From Pararge aegeria (Eukaryota > Arthropoda > Insecta > Lepidoptera > Nymphalidae), in the NCBI RefSeq assembly GCF_905163445.1, contig NC_053184.1:6200001-6264000 (forward strand): DNA of 64,000 bases. The letters run 5' to 3'. The position numbers were made by a program, and so were the translations under genes. The notes beneath the pieces were generated by a model. That model was not told the origin of the DNA, made no database searches, and saw nothing but the letters and a program-made list of their open reading frames with translations. This document shows positions 23,398 through 34,114 of this stretch, piece by piece. Numbering within the stretch: position 1 is the stretch's first letter; each line of letters begins with the position of its first letter.

Positions 23398-23730
23398 TCT
23401 CGCTGGCGCAACGGTGAGCGCTGTGAATTTAAGTAGCCTGAGTTCAATAACCGGCAGGGACAATTTGGGACTTCATAATTTCTGAATTTTCTCTGGTCTG
23501 GTCCGGTGGGAGGCTTTGGCCGTGGATAGTTACTACCCTGCCGACAAAGACGTGCCGCTAAGCGATTTAGCGTTACGGTGCCCTGTCGCGTAGAAACCGA
23601 TTAGGGGTATATCTTCCGTACTCCCTAACAGGTAGGCCCGATACCATCTTAAACTGCATTATCACTTAATACCAGGTAAGATTGCAGTCATGGGTTGACT
23701 TCTACTAAGTGGAATAAAAATGAAAAAATA
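23398..23730 (+). mobile_element. tRNA-derived SINE family B, near complete
   Basis: Head CTGGCGCAACGGTGAGCGCT (box A) and GAGTTCAATAACCGG (box B). Body TTCTCTGGTCTGGTCCGGTG, AGCGATTTAGCGTTACGGTG, CGCGTAGAAACCGATTAGGG, GTAAGATTGCAGTCATGGGT, then an A-rich tail. About 330 bp. Confidence 0.85.
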
Positions 23731-24374
23731 ACTTTAATAAGGTGAAATTATTGAGGAGAATCTTAAATTGTGGTATTTTCTTCGACAAGGCAAGGCGATG
23801 TCATCTGCGATGTTCAATCATCATCAACATTTTTTTCATTTACACAAGAAACAAGAATCGCAAAGAAATTCTTTGCAAAGGTATGTAGTAGCAAAAGGTA
23901 TCAGAGCTGAAATACGAGTAGCTCGCTTGACAATAACATACAGTGATAAACTATTGAATTGCCGCCCGACGAGGATGATGCTTAGCCGAGAAAAGTTTAT
24001 GAAATTGTAATTTAATTTTTCTAATTTTAATTTTAAGTTTTTATTAATTATTGTTTTTTTGATTTATTTATTTTTAAATCCGAGTGTCTTGTATATAAAT
24101 TTTATTTTAATCTCTCAATTTTTGATATTGGTCCCCGACCTGAAATAAAATGATATATATATATATTTTTTAGTATAATACTGAATAATAAATAACTGAC
24201 TTACTACGGGCCCCTGATACACATGCTACGGAAGCCTGCCCTGTACAATGTCGCAAAGTGAACGGCTTCTACAGCGAGGTCAAAGACGTTGAACAGTATC
24301 TTCTTTGAAATACGGTAATGCACTCAATTCGGTCCGATCGCTCTTGTTATGCGCTTAATAGTATTGACTAACGC
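23731..24374. other. No supported gene; AT microsatellite
   Basis: An 80-codon plus frame (23768-24010, non-ATG start) has no recognised motif. A TA repeat lies at about 24152-24169. Confidence 0.45.
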
Positions 24375-24795
24375 CAATGGTCATTAAGTTTTTTAAGTCT
24401 TTAAAAGAAACAGTGCGTCTTGCCAGTGATGACCTATGGTTCAGAAACATGGTCGCTAACTATGGGCCTCATAAGAAGGCTCAAGGTCACTCAGCGGGCG
24501 ATGGAGAGAACTATGCTCACTCCGAGCATCCGTCCGTGATCTCTACGTGATCAAGTCAGAAATGCGGAGATTCGTAGAAGAACCAGAGTTACACACATAG
24601 CTCAACGAGTAGCGAAGCTGAAGTGGCACATAGTTCGGAGAAAGGATGGAAGGTGCTGGTATGGTAGCCCCGCGATGGTAAGCGCAGCGTTGGTCGACCC
24701 CAACGAGGTGGACAGACGACATTAAGCGCGTCGCAACTGGAACTCCCTACAAAAGACCTATGTCGGCCTAAAGATCGGTTGATAAGATGATTACG
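24375..24795 (+). pseudogene. RTE-like LINE, RT C-terminal region
   Basis: Translates in pieces as VLPVMTYGSETWSLTMGLIR, then NAEIRRRTRVTHIAQRVAKL, then a broken W..DI segment. TYGSETW and the tail DNA match the copy at 33775. Frameshifts and deletions make it inactive. Confidence 0.85.
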
Positions 24796-25247
24796 ATAAG
24801 AAAATCATTATAAATTTCATACAATTTTGATCATTATTAAAATTGTTCCGTGAAATGTTAATGAATTAATTATCGTGTCGATAAAATGTTACTTCTAACC
24901 TTTCAATATTTTCTTTGTATAACCATAAAATCAGCGATGTATTTCTTGGCATACTATCAAAATATCTAGAGTAAGTAAGGTACATTATTGTTTTTGTATA
25001 AAAATATTCATTGATGTTACGAAATAAATATGTACCAATAACTTAAGACAACAACAAGAGTTTGCAATAACAGTAAAGTTAGAAGATTGTACTTGGCACA
25101 CTCAGCAACAACGCTCGCAACTTATAAAGTAAGTACGTTCAAAACAGATACCACTCAAGAAAATGTAAGTGGTCATTTATTAAACTAGTGATACAGTTTT
25201 GTTTTGTCAAATACTATGAGACAAACATAATATGTAAAATTGTGTAT
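24796..25247. other. No gene seen
   Basis: AT-rich, unassigned. Confidence 0.45.
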
Positions 25248-25955
25248 TTTTATCAACCCCCCTGGCGCAGCGGTAAGCGCTGTGGTTTTTAGTTGAAGGT
25301 CCCAGGTTCGATTCCTGGTAGGGGAGATTTGGGAATTTATTATTTCCGAATTTTCTCCGGTCTGGTCTGGTGGCCGTGATTCTAGGCGCACATCTGGTCT
25401 GGCAAAGACGGGTGCGGGAAGGAGACGGTGGGGATATGCCGCACGTCAGCTTGCCGTGGGAGGCGGCGGGTAGTTATTGGGCTAGCTACCCGTTACTATA
25501 TGAGTGTTCCTGCTGTCTAGGGCGTTCCCCCAAGCTGTCCTGATCCCCTCCTCCTTGGCGTAGTAGCCCGTGCACTCGGTTGGGGCGGCTTGTAGACGAC
25601 TGGGAAGTATACAATGGGTTCCAAGGAAGTCTACTAAAGCCAAGGAGGTGGATGGCTTTTAGTTTGGGTAAACGGGTCCCACATAACCTCTGTCCTGCCC
25701 AAAAGGACAGAGGTGGCCCAAAAGCTTTTCCATCACGACAAAACAAAGACAACACAAAAGACTTCGGCCGAGGCTAGTTACCACCTTAATGACCAAGATA
25801 TGCCGCTAAGCAATTTAGCGTTCCGGTATGATGTCGCGTAGAAACCGATTAAGGGTATGGGCTAAATATAACTGACATACTCCGTAACAGGTTAGCCCGC
25901 TACTTCAAAAGAGTGCATCCCCACTTACCACCAGGTCAGATTGCAGTATAAAAAA
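25248..25955 (+). mobile_element. tRNA-derived SINE family B carrying a GC-rich insertion
   Basis: Intact head (CTGGCGCAGCGGTAAGCGCT and GGTTCGATTCCTGG) and body to GGTCTGGTCTGGTGG, then about 395 bp of foreign GC-rich sequence (25371-25765). The SINE body resumes at CTTCGGCCGAGGCTAGTTAC and runs to AGGTCAGATTGCAGT. The head also folds like a tRNA but has no full cloverleaf, so it is not called as a tRNA gene. Confidence 0.85.
25371..25765. repeat. GC-rich insertion inside a family B SINE
   Basis: Unlike flanking DNA in base composition, with open frames on both strands (25486-25755, 25580-25777) and a perfect 9 bp stem CCTCTGTCC/GGACAGAGG at 25687-25713. A shared phrase, ATAACCTCTGTCCT, recurs at 60346-60359, so this is itself a piece of a repeat. 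Confidence 0.65.
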
Positions 25956-25974
25956 AACAGCAATGTAAAATTGT

Positions 25975-26090
25975 GTATTATGAAAATAATGCTATATTTG
26001 CTATGATATAATATAATATAGTATTATATTTAATTTTCATAATTCATCATGGAATTCTGCAAAGTAACGCCTGCTTCTATCCAATAATAG
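25975..26090. mobile_element. Foldback element family D, internally deleted copy
   Basis: Outer parts only: ATTATGAAAATAATGCTATA at the left and TTTTCATAATTCATCATGGA, AACGCCTGCTTCTATCCAAT at the right, with a TA-rich middle. Confidence 0.55.
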
Positions 26091-26412
26091 ATTATGTATA
26101 TTTACGGAAAATCCAAAACCAGACTTACCGGTGTAGCACGATTATTAAATTATTGTTAAACTATAACTTGTCGCTTACACACATGTTACGTATCATACAA
26201 GATAGGGTTCCGTGGGCATAGTTATGTCATCAATTTATTAAATTGAGTCGCTTTAGTTAAATATACAGTTAAAAATATGATTTTGTGCTTTGCCTTAAAT
26301 GTGATTTTCTTTTACCCGTAAAGTATATCAATGAATGATGAAAGGTTATGAGAGTCTCTATTAATTTTTATTTAGTTAAAATCATTCGAATTGACCTACC
26401 ACTAGCGCAGCG
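26091..26412. other. No gene seen; one short repeat phrase
   Basis: Contains TAGGGTTCCGTGGGCATAGT near 26206, a phrase common at the ends of a lepidopteran element. Confidence 0.4.
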
Positions 26413-26488
26413 ATCATATATATTTTTGTTATTGAGAATCACCTCTCAATAACGGAAAAATATATATGATATATATATATATATGTCT
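26413..26488. repeat. Long near-perfect hairpin followed by AT repeat
   Basis: Arms ATCATATATATTTTTGTTAT... (26413-26436) and its reverse complement (26445-26470), differing by a 2 nt indel, around a short loop. A (AT)n tract follows to 26488. Confidence 0.85.
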
Positions 26489-26939
26489 TGGAATATGTAT
26501 TTTTAACAAAAAACTATAACGCTCCAATTTTGTTGAAGTGATACTTTTACTTGCTTTGGGTCATAAATCTATGAAATTTAATTATGTGCGACTCCTTAGC
26601 TCAGAAACTCTGACTCAACATTAGTCTTCGCGTCGCGCAGTCAATTATCTCTCTAAGCGCATTTCCTGAAATGATGACACTGTGAAAATAGAAATGTACA
26701 ATTGCTCTGTTAAAGGCGAACACGAGGTAAATAAATCAGAAACACAAAGCTTTGGTTAATGCGTTCCCGGTGGTATACGGGCAAATAGTTTGTTCGGCAA
26801 CTAACTTACAGCTGGCCGCAAAGAGATAAATTCATTTTAAGCTATTTGAATAACTTTCTGTCTGTATCTGCATGCAGTCTGTATGATACTAGAAGGTTCC
26901 GACGAGTTTGAAGATATGTTTTTTTGTTGCACAATTTTA
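26489..26939. other. No gene seen
   Basis: Unassigned. Confidence 0.45.
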
Positions 26940-27345
26940 TATTCATCATCATCGCCTCATGTCTAGCAGTGGACGTCAATCAGTGACGTCCACTGCTAGA
27001 CATAGGTCTTTTGTAGGGCGTTCAAAACTCCACGACTCTAGGCCGCTTATTTCCATCGGCTCCTCGCAACTCCTTTGATGTCGTCTGTCCACCTAGTTGG
27101 GTATTGACCAACGCTGCGTTTACCGATGCAGGGTTGCCATTCTAACACCTTGGGAGATCAAAGTCTATTAGTTCTCCAAGCTATGTGCTCCGCCTATTGC
27201 CAATTCAGCTTCGCTACTCGTTGAGCTATGTCGGTAAGTCTAATTCTTCTACAGATTTCCTCATTTCCGATTTGATCACTTCTAACTCACTCACTCTTTT
27301 CATTGTTGGCTGAGTGACTCTGGGCCTTCTTATGAGGACATAATA
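26940..27345 (-). pseudogene. RTE-like LINE 3' end with palindromic terminus
   Basis: Minus-oriented RTE tail (TAGACATAGGTCTTTTGTAG, TCGTCTGTCCACCTAGTTGG, CTGAGTGACTCTGGGCCTTC). At its 3' terminus, 26959-27003 is a perfect inverted repeat of two 20 bp arms around 5 nt. Confidence 0.85.
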
Positions 27346-27499
27346 TTTGTGCTTTGATAATTTTTATTTAGTTTTGATGAAGAAAAGGAATTTTATATGA
27401 GGGTTTTAGTTGTTATTCCAATACAAAGTTTCTGAAACACGATAAACATAAATCATTTTTTCGTCCGGTCATAAAAATATTTAGTAGTTGTCGAAATTT
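27346..27499. other. Short unassigned stretch
   Basis: Nothing recognised. Confidence 0.4.
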
Positions 27500-27768
27500 C
27501 TGTGACGGAGCTCGTCCGGGGAAGTATCACCATGATTTTGCCACCAAACTGCATTGTTGTATTCTACCCCGAACGATGTGATTGCAGGTGCAATTACAGG
27601 CACACGAGGCTTAACACTTAAGCCTTACGTTTATGGACACAAGGCCGCATTTTGCATGACGTATTGCTTGCATGCCCTGCAATTATTTGCTCTGCTTATA
27701 GGCAAAGGAAAGGTAAGGTAAGGTAAGGTTTCCGCTTACCATCAGCGGGGCCAGGTGCTTGGTGTTAA
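27500..27768 (+). repeat. Interspersed repeat family C, near complete
   Basis: Begins TGTGACGGAGCTCGTCCGGG, then GGAAGTATCACC, ATTACAGGCACACGAGGCTT, TTGCTTGCATGCCCTGCAAT and TCCGCTTACCATCAGCGGGG. It contains a short GGTAA tandem array at 27711-27730. Confidence 0.75.
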
Positions 27769-27769
27769 T

Positions 27770-27957
27770 AATTGTTAAGTCAACATCTCCTGAGGATGCT
27801 CCGGTTTCGGAGCGAAACGTACGTAGAGGGTACATTGCCGAGGATCTGTTTGGTGTGGATTATAAGGATTGAAGAAATTATAAATTACACCATACAGATT
27901 CTCCTGCTGTTCGCAGAGCAAATTAAGCTTAATTTTCATAATTGCTGTATTTAACAA
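27770..27957 (+). mobile_element. Foldback element family D, single arm
   Basis: One arm: GTTAAGTCAACATCTCCTGA through CTCCGGTTTCGGAGCGAAAC and GTTTGGTGTGGATTATAAGG to ATTAAGCTTAATTTTCATAA. The opposite arm is absent. It abuts the family C copy. Confidence 0.75.
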
Positions 27958-28724
27958 GGAGATATACCGGCGGTATCTGGCCGGTCTGTCGGACCAAATA
28001 TTAATCTAAGATTCACCTTTTGTATTGTTACTCCCAGCTCTGTTAAAGCTTTCTACTCAGTGCGACAGTATGTATCATTATTTTTTGTTACACGCCCGCT
28101 GTAATGACAACAGCGCTAACAGTGAGAGGATCGCTCACTTTGACTCTTCCGTTCAGCACTGCGGGTCTATTTCCTCCACGTAACAGCCAACGTCGCGGCG
28201 GAAGGCGCCCTAGCTTGTATGAATTTCTGCAATAGCACAGAATAACTACAACCAGCACAACAAGACCTGTAATATAATCGACCTTACTTATACAGTCAAA
28301 GCATGGAACGCTATCTTCCCACGCTCGCAGAGTTCTCATCAGAATTGCTACGCCACTGAAGAAACATGTAACTCTGTTATCGGTTCATTTGCTTCAGTAA
28401 TAAGTTGTGATACACGAACGTTTGATAGGTTTCTATTGAAGGAAACGCAGACATTTATTTGTCATGGAGACGCGTTCTATTTTTCTTATTATCGTGGAAT
28501 AACATTTGCACACTTACGCCACGTATTCGTTCTTCGTTATTCTTCGAATGTTATCTTTGGGATTGAAAAATAAAATAATATGTATTAGCCATGAGAAAAA
28601 GTAATGAAAAGACTTACATTAAAAGGGCGTTGTTATTAGTCGAATGCTTTCTGTTTTTCAAATTTACCTTCTAGAAGGATTCGAATATCATTTATCATTA
28701 TCAAGGGCAGACTATTGCAGTTCA
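27958..28724. other. No gene seen
   Basis: An 83-codon minus frame (28339-28088) is unrecognised. GCTACGCCACTGAAG near 28348 recalls the end of the CAGTGGCGTGCA MITE, but no partner end is visible. Confidence 0.4.
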
Positions 28725-28800
28725 CTGCTGTACCTACTAAAGGCCTCTGCAAAGGGCCCTCCCCTTAATCACCACGCTGGACAGACGTGTTGGTTATCGC
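28725..28800. repeat. LINE 3' fragment
   Basis: CAGTTCACTGCTGTACCTAC then AAAGGCCTCTGCAAAGGG, a decayed form of the CCACTGCTGGACATAGGCCT phrase found at LINE ends in Lepidoptera. Confidence 0.5.
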
Positions 28801-29070
28801 AGTAAATTCAAATTTAAAATTCTAAATTCAAATTTCAAAATTCACTTGTTTCAAGTAGGCCTACTTTATAAGCACTTTTGAAACGTCAAGTATGTCTGTT
28901 TGTAGTGACTCTACCACCGGTTCGGAAAGCAGATTCTACCGAGAAGAGCCAGCAGAAAATCAGTAGTTGCTCTTTTCCAATATCAACATTTACAATCATT
29001 TTTCTATCTTGCGGGAGATGAGAGCGAAGCTGGCTACTTCCAATCTACCTTGTCATTAAGAAATTCATCA
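28801..29070 (+). repeat. Interspersed repeat family I, copy 1
   Basis: CAAGTAGGCCTACTTTATAA, GCACTTTTGAAACGTCAAGT, TAGTGACTCTACCACCGGTT, CGGAAAGCAGATTCTACCGA. A widespread lepidopteran non-coding repeat, also at 48443-48640 in the other orientation. Confidence 0.8.
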
Positions 29071-29119
29071 AATATATAGCAACCTAAATGGTAGTACTAG
29101 CACAGAGAACGCTGCTACC

Positions 29120-29195
29120 CGTTCCCTGTTCTATTCCCTTACTGGCGTCGTACGACACCCGCGTGAAGAGGAGTGGTGGTAACATAAGAGGATAC
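29120..29195 (+). repeat. Fragment of a LINE-like repeat
   Basis: TTCTATTCCCTTACTGGCGT then CGTACGACACCCGCG; a related phrase is at 45910-45975. Confidence 0.45.
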
Positions 29196-29228
29196 ATCTT
29201 CTTATATATTTTCTTTCCTGTGTTAGTA

Positions 29229-29670
29229 TCCCTATTAATATTATAAATGTCAATGTAAGTTTGTTTGATACGCTTTTACGCAAAAACTACTAAACCGATC
29301 CTCATGAAACTTTGTACACATATTTTTGGAAGTGTTAGAACTAATATAGGATACTTTTTATCCCGACATTAAGCTCGGTTCCTTTGGGAGAGGGGATGAG
29401 TGTTTGACTATTTTACACCATAACTCCGACAAATTTTAACCGATTTTAATAATTATTTTTGTACTATAGAGGTATATAATATGTGATTAATTTTGCCCAA
29501 ACTGTAGTTGGAGATAGAGGACAAAACTCCACAGCGGACAGCAGCAAACCCCTTATTTAAGGCTTAGCGATACTACATACTTTAATTTTTTTAGATCTAC
29601 AACTAAATTTAATGACACATCAAAAACAAAATCAAAAGAGGAACGAGATGAAGTCGCGGGCAACAGCTAG
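29229..29670 (+). mobile_element. Non-autonomous Helitron, family 1, complete-looking
   Basis: Starts with TC (TCCCTATTAATATTATAAAT) and ends AGTCGCGGGCAACAGCTAG followed by T, the CTAG-3' terminus and T-flank expected of Helitrons. 442 bp, no coding capacity. Other copies: 46791-47208 and 58915-59362. Confidence 0.8.
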
Positions 29671-30107
29671 TATATAATATAATTAAAACGCTTGCTTGGT
29701 CGGTAGTAGAACCGAAGGACTCATTGAATTCTTTATTCAAAAAATTCACCAGTCCACTCTTTGCTATACGAGATTCTGGAAAGGAAAAAATACTTGAATA
29801 ATATTGTATGTAATTTTGTTTGTTTATTGTAAGTTTTAAAATTGATGAAGCGGTTTCTTTTTCTTTTTTATCTGTGCACCGACCACCAGTTACTCTGTGT
29901 TATCCCTACCTTAAGTGGTCTCCTGGAAGAGATTATTACCTTATTAAGGACGTCCTTACTCCCTATAAAAATTACCATTATGCTACTGCGCTCATATGCC
30001 TGTAATTGCACAGGCAACCACGTCGTTCGGACTGGAAAACAGCAATGTAATTCATAAGTTTTGTTTTTATTATTTTGTATACTAAAGGTTTTATATTCGT
30101 ATTATTA
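29671..30107. other. Repeat debris, no gene
   Basis: 29915-29960 recalls a LINE 3' tail (CTGGAAGAGATTATTACCTT). 29985-30060 resembles minus-oriented family C (CTCATATGCCTGTAATTGCA). Overlapping 61- and 71-codon frames are chance. Confidence 0.45.
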
Positions 30108-30331
30108 CTAGCGGAGCCGTGCGACTTCGTCCGCAAAAGACTTAATTTCAAAATATTGGCATATGTAGTAGTTATTTATCGATATAACACGAATAAAATG
30201 ACATTTTCTAGAAATGAATCCTAGCTAGATCGATTTATAGCCCCCGAAACCCTCTGTACCTATACTAAATTTCATGAAAATCGTTGGAGCCGATTCCCAG
30301 ATTCTAATTAAATATATATATATATATAGGA
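30108..30331 (-). mobile_element. Non-autonomous Helitron, family 2
   Basis: Minus-oriented. The 3' end reads GCACGGCTCCGCTAG (CTAG at 30111-30108) with GCGGACGAAGTCGC just before it. The 5' end is TCCTATATATATATA at 30331. 224 bp. Confidence 0.65.
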
Positions 30332-30426
30332 ATTGCTCGTTTAAAGATTAATTGATAGACTAATAATTAGAAAATAGGACTTAATCAAAAGTTTAAAATA
30401 AAAGTTACACAGATTTTTATTGCACT

Positions 30427-30640
30427 AAATATTAGCCCTTGACAGCAAACTCACCTGGTGGTAAGTGATGATGCAGTCTATGATGATAGTGGGCTAACCT
30501 GTTAGGGAGTATGGCACGTTTATTTAACCTATAACCCTAATCGGTTTCTACGCGACATCACACCGGAACGCTAAGTCTTTGTCGGTAAGGTGGTAACTAG
30601 CCGCGGCCGAAGCCTCCCACCGGACAAAATTTATTAAGAG
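30427..30640 (-). mobile_element. tRNA-derived SINE family B, headless
   Basis: Minus-oriented body: CTCACCTGGTGGTAAGTGAT, GGGCTAACCTGTTAGGGAGT, CCTAATCGGTTTCTACGCGA. It is cut off at the CCACCGGAC block, so the tRNA head is missing. Confidence 0.85.
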
Positions 30641-30664
30641 GAAGAAGAGTTTTCTTAGATGGAC

Positions 30665-30830
30665 AAAACGCATACCAAAGTCGCTAATATCCGTTAAAGG
30701 TTGTTTATTAGAAACAAACAACAAACCCGCTCAAACAAATCCATTTAGTCCGATCCTAACTTTCCTCTAACCGTTTGGCTGTAACTTTGTTAGACCGCTA
30801 CTAATACAGCGCTCGGGGAATGATCAACGT
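30665..30830 (-). repeat. Unnamed repeat family H, copy 1
   Basis: Reverse complement shares with 44170-44345 ATTCCCC.AG, AAACGGTTAGAGGA-like and AGTTAGGATCGG blocks, then ATGGATTTGTTTG and ACGGATATTAG. Not recognised. Confidence 0.65.
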
Positions 30831-30973
30831 AAACATTCAATTGATTTGGGATTGGCATAAAGACTAGTAGGTATTTGCGGTTCATACATGCTGGCTTGTT
30901 TATTGTCTTCATCGGTGGTAAATTAAAACTATATTATCCTTAGACAAAATGTAATTATAACTGCATATTTCGA

Positions 30974-31105
30974 CGGCCGATTGGCGCAGTTTTCAGCTAC
31001 CTTGCTTTCTGAGTCCAAGGTCCATCATCGTTCCCACTACTGAAAAAGTTCGTGTGTAAAGCATAAATATTTTTCAGTGCGGGGTGTTTATCTGCATTTG
31101 CATTA
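30974..31105 (+). mobile_element. tRNA-derived SINE family A, 5' half
   Basis: Head GACGGCCGATTGGCGCAGTT, then GCTTTCTGAGTCCAAGGTCC, followed by a diverged box B and GGGGTGTTTATCTGCATTTG. Confidence 0.75.
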
Positions 31106-31257
31106 CCTAAATTGGTAGGGAGTTTAGAAACATTGTCTTACGCTGGAAATATAATAATGATTCTATTCATTTTTCTTAAGTGTAATTAGAAATCTTCAGA
31201 CGGAAGATTGCATTTAATAGAGCTATCCTTTTAATTTAGATTTGGAAAATCCATTTT

Positions 31258-31520
31258 AATAAATAAATAAATTAAATACTACGACAATACACACGTCGCC
31301 ATCTTGGCCCAAAGTAAGCGACGCTGTTGTTATGAATACTAAGATAACTGATGAATATTTTTTATGAATATTATACATAAATACTTATAATATATAGCTA
31401 AAACCCAGCCACTGAAAAAATTCATGTTTATCACACAAATATTGTCCAGTTGTGGGAATCGAACCCATGGCCTTGGATTCAGAAAGCAGGGTCGCGGCCC
31501 ACTGCGCCAATCGACCGCAA
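31258..31520 (-). mobile_element. tRNA-derived SINE family A, near complete
   Basis: Minus-oriented full body with box B on the minus strand (TGGGTTCGATTCCCACAACT), box A and the head end CGGTCGATTGGCGCAGTG at 31518. Confidence 0.88.
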
Positions 31521-31604
31521 TATAATATTGTCTATGCGCTGCGTTTTAGCCGCGGCACGCACCTCGTACTTTTTCCATTTTATTGTTTTAAGCAATAAAA
31601 TATC

Positions 31605-31805
31605 ACATGTCTTAGCGGCGAAGGAAAACATCGTGAGGTGACATGCAAGCCTGAGAGCGCTGAACGTTCTCGAAGGCGTGTTAAGTCCACCAATCCACAC
31701 TTGACCAGTGTGCTAGACTACAGCTTATACCTTTGTCATTGCAGGGGGAGACCTGTGCACTGTGTTGGGTCGGTAATGGGTTGATATGATGATGTTGATG
31801 AGGCC
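31605..31805 (+). repeat. Interspersed repeat family J, copy 2
   Basis: GGCGAAGGAAAACATCGTGA, GTTCTCGAAGGCGTGTTAAG, TGTTGGGTCGGTAATGGGTT, ending in an ATGATG run as usual for this family. Confidence 0.8.
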
Positions 31806-31824
31806 GTAGTCAACCCAGCCGGAT

Positions 31825-32015
31825 CAAAGTCGGATTGGGGGATTTCACAGGTCTTTTAGAACATTAAAACTATCTGGGATGTAGTTTTCCTCATGATGTT
31901 TTCCTTCACCGTTAAAGCCAGTGATTTTATCTGCATTTTATTTCGATAAGTCAGAGGTTCGTGCTGAGTATCAAACTCTGACCGTCAAGAGTCTCACACT
32001 ACTAGACTATCGTGC
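31825..32015 (-). repeat. Related interspersed repeat in opposite orientation
   Basis: TTCCTCATGATGTTTTCCTT followed by CACCGTTAAAGCCAGTGATT is the reverse of the family J opening; the rest (TCAGAGGTTCGTGCTGAGTA) fits the upstream part of such elements. Confidence 0.6.
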
Positions 32016-32280
32016 CTTTGCTGTGAATGAATTAATTTATGAATCGAACACACCGAAATTCGATCCGAAGATTTTATTCTATTCCGACTAATCGGATTGG
32101 CTTTACGAATAAATTCGCCAATTCAGATGAAATAAATTTAACACCGCCCGGTTTTATTGAAATTAATACTTTGCTTAGACTTATTCATTTTCTGGTAAAT
32201 GTTGCTTTGAATATTAATGTTTTTATCGAATAATTTTGTGAAAAAGAAGTTTTTATAAACTTTTTCAATATGGCGAGATG

Positions 32281-32465
32281 GACATCACGTTTGCTTATTT
32301 CTCATTTATTAATTTTATTTAACTCTTTATTTGTACACAACATCAAGTTCAGGAAAACAAAAAAAAAAGAACAGCCCCTTTAAGTACGTACCAAAGGCGG
32401 CCTTATCGCTAAGTAGCGATATCTCCCAGAAAACCTCAGGATTAGGAAAACTAGAAAGAAAACTA
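32281..32465 (-). repeat. LINE-type 3' tail
   Basis: TTAACTCTTTATTTGTACAC, A-rich block, then CCAAAGGCGGCCTTATCGCT and AGTAGCGATATCTCCC. The same end as the jockey/CR1-like element at 10605. Confidence 0.6.
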
Positions 32466-33774
32466 AAAGGTGGGGTACATTGTTAAAAATAAACAAACGA
32501 ATATCTACATACTAACATAAACAAGACTACACACATACAACAATGCTATTGATAAATATAAAAAGTATTACTAATACTTATTTATAATTTACTTCATAAA
32601 TTAAACATTTAATGGCTAAATTATCATAATCAAATTTAATCCATATTTATATGACTTACGTATATCGCATTGCAAAGTTGACATTTTGAGTGTTCTAGTG
32701 CCTTATTTTAAACAAATCAAATAATTATTTTACAAGGGGTTAACAGCTTAAACCAAATTGGTAGGTTTTGACTATAAATTACCTGTTTTTTTTTTTGAAA
32801 ATCTTACATTAATAATGATCCTTAATTATCTTATATCCATCAGAAATTTTGTATGAATGTCAGTTACTTAATCACACCAGAACGGCTGAACGAATCTGGA
32901 TGAAATTTAGCATAAGGACAAATTATAAAAATTCTAAAAGTTCTTTATTCATGTAGGTCTATCGCAGTTATGGAGCTCTCATACGTATATATTTACATAA
33001 TTGTAAGAGGATGGTAATAACTATGTTCCCCAACTTAAACCTAAAGGTTACCAAGGTCACCCTAGTCTATGAACCCCTGGCCATTGACATTCAATTAATA
33101 TTCAGCTATGAAGTAAGAGCAATTTATACCCAAGCTTTTTTATATTTTAAGTAATCCTTAACACTATAATATGATTTTTCTGTAAGCTTAAGTTTTTTGA
33201 TAAACTTTGAACTTATTGAGAGACATATCAAACATTTTATTCGGTAATTTGTTATAAAATAATATACTATTTCCCTTGAAGGAATTAGCAGTTTGATGTA
33301 GCTTAGTAAACTGCACAACGAGTTTATTTTTGCTTCTAATATTCAAATTGTCAGTCTTTTTTTAAATATTATGGACATAAATTAAATTATCAAACATGTA
33401 CTGACACCATCATTATTTTAACTTCTTTAAATTTATCCATTTATGTCTTTCTTAGGCCCATTTTATAGTTGCACGAACAGCCCTCTTCTGCAGGACGATA
33501 ATATAATCAATATCTGCAGCATTACCCAATAATAAAAAAAATACTGTAGGATATAATTGTGAAAATAACTAAAATCACACAATTTCTATATTTGTCATAA
33601 TATGACTAATCTTTTTAACAGAGTATCTAACTGCAGAACTAAGTCTGTTCGATAAATTATTTATATGTGGGCCTAATTGAAGTTAAATATCAAACTTTAT
33701 TCCGAAGAAGATTGTCGTATCAACCAGATCCAATTTCAATTATAGTGTGAAATAGCACAATATGTAATTTTGTA
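32466..33774. other. No gene seen
   Basis: About 1.3 kb of AT-rich DNA with frequent stops; nothing recognised. Confidence 0.5.
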
Positions 33775-34105
33775 ACGTGATCAAATCAGAAATGAGGAGA
33801 TCCGTAGAAGAACTAGAGTTACCGACATAGCTCAGCGAGTCGCGAAGCAGAAGTGGCAATGGGCAGGGCACTAGCTCGGAGAACCGATGGACGTTGGGGT
33901 CTTAAGGTGCTGGAATGGCGACCCCGCACCGGTAAACGCAGCGTAGGTCGGCTCCCAACGAGGTGGACAGATGACATCAGGCGAGTCGCTGGGAGCCGCT
34001 GGCGGCAAACGGCCCAGGACCGTGTATTGTGGAACTCCCTACAAAAGACCTATGTCCAGCAGTGGACGTCGATTGGTTGACCTGATGAGGATGATGATGT
34101 AATTT
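33775..34105 (+). pseudogene. RTE-like LINE RT C-terminus, best preserved copy
   Basis: A frame of 75 codons (33853-34080) reads GKRSVGRLPTRWTDDIRRVA, SRWRQTAQDRVLWNSLQ, then YVQQWTSIG and stop, the C-terminus of RTE-type LINE ORF2 proteins in Lepidoptera. Upstream, RRTRVTDIAQRVAKQKWQW is in another frame, so at least one frameshift separates them. The 3' end is GATGAGGATGATGATG. 5'-truncated. Confidence 0.88.
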
Positions 34106-34114
34106 TTTTTATAG

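Noticed and set aside
25252..25330. tRNA-like head with boxes A and B considered as a tRNA gene
   Set aside because: The same head with the same downstream body recurs at 23398 and 53155; it is a SINE head.
25486..25777. 89-codon minus and 65-codon plus frames
   Set aside because: They lie in the GC-rich insertion within a SINE and overlap each other on opposite strands; high G+C alone explains their length.
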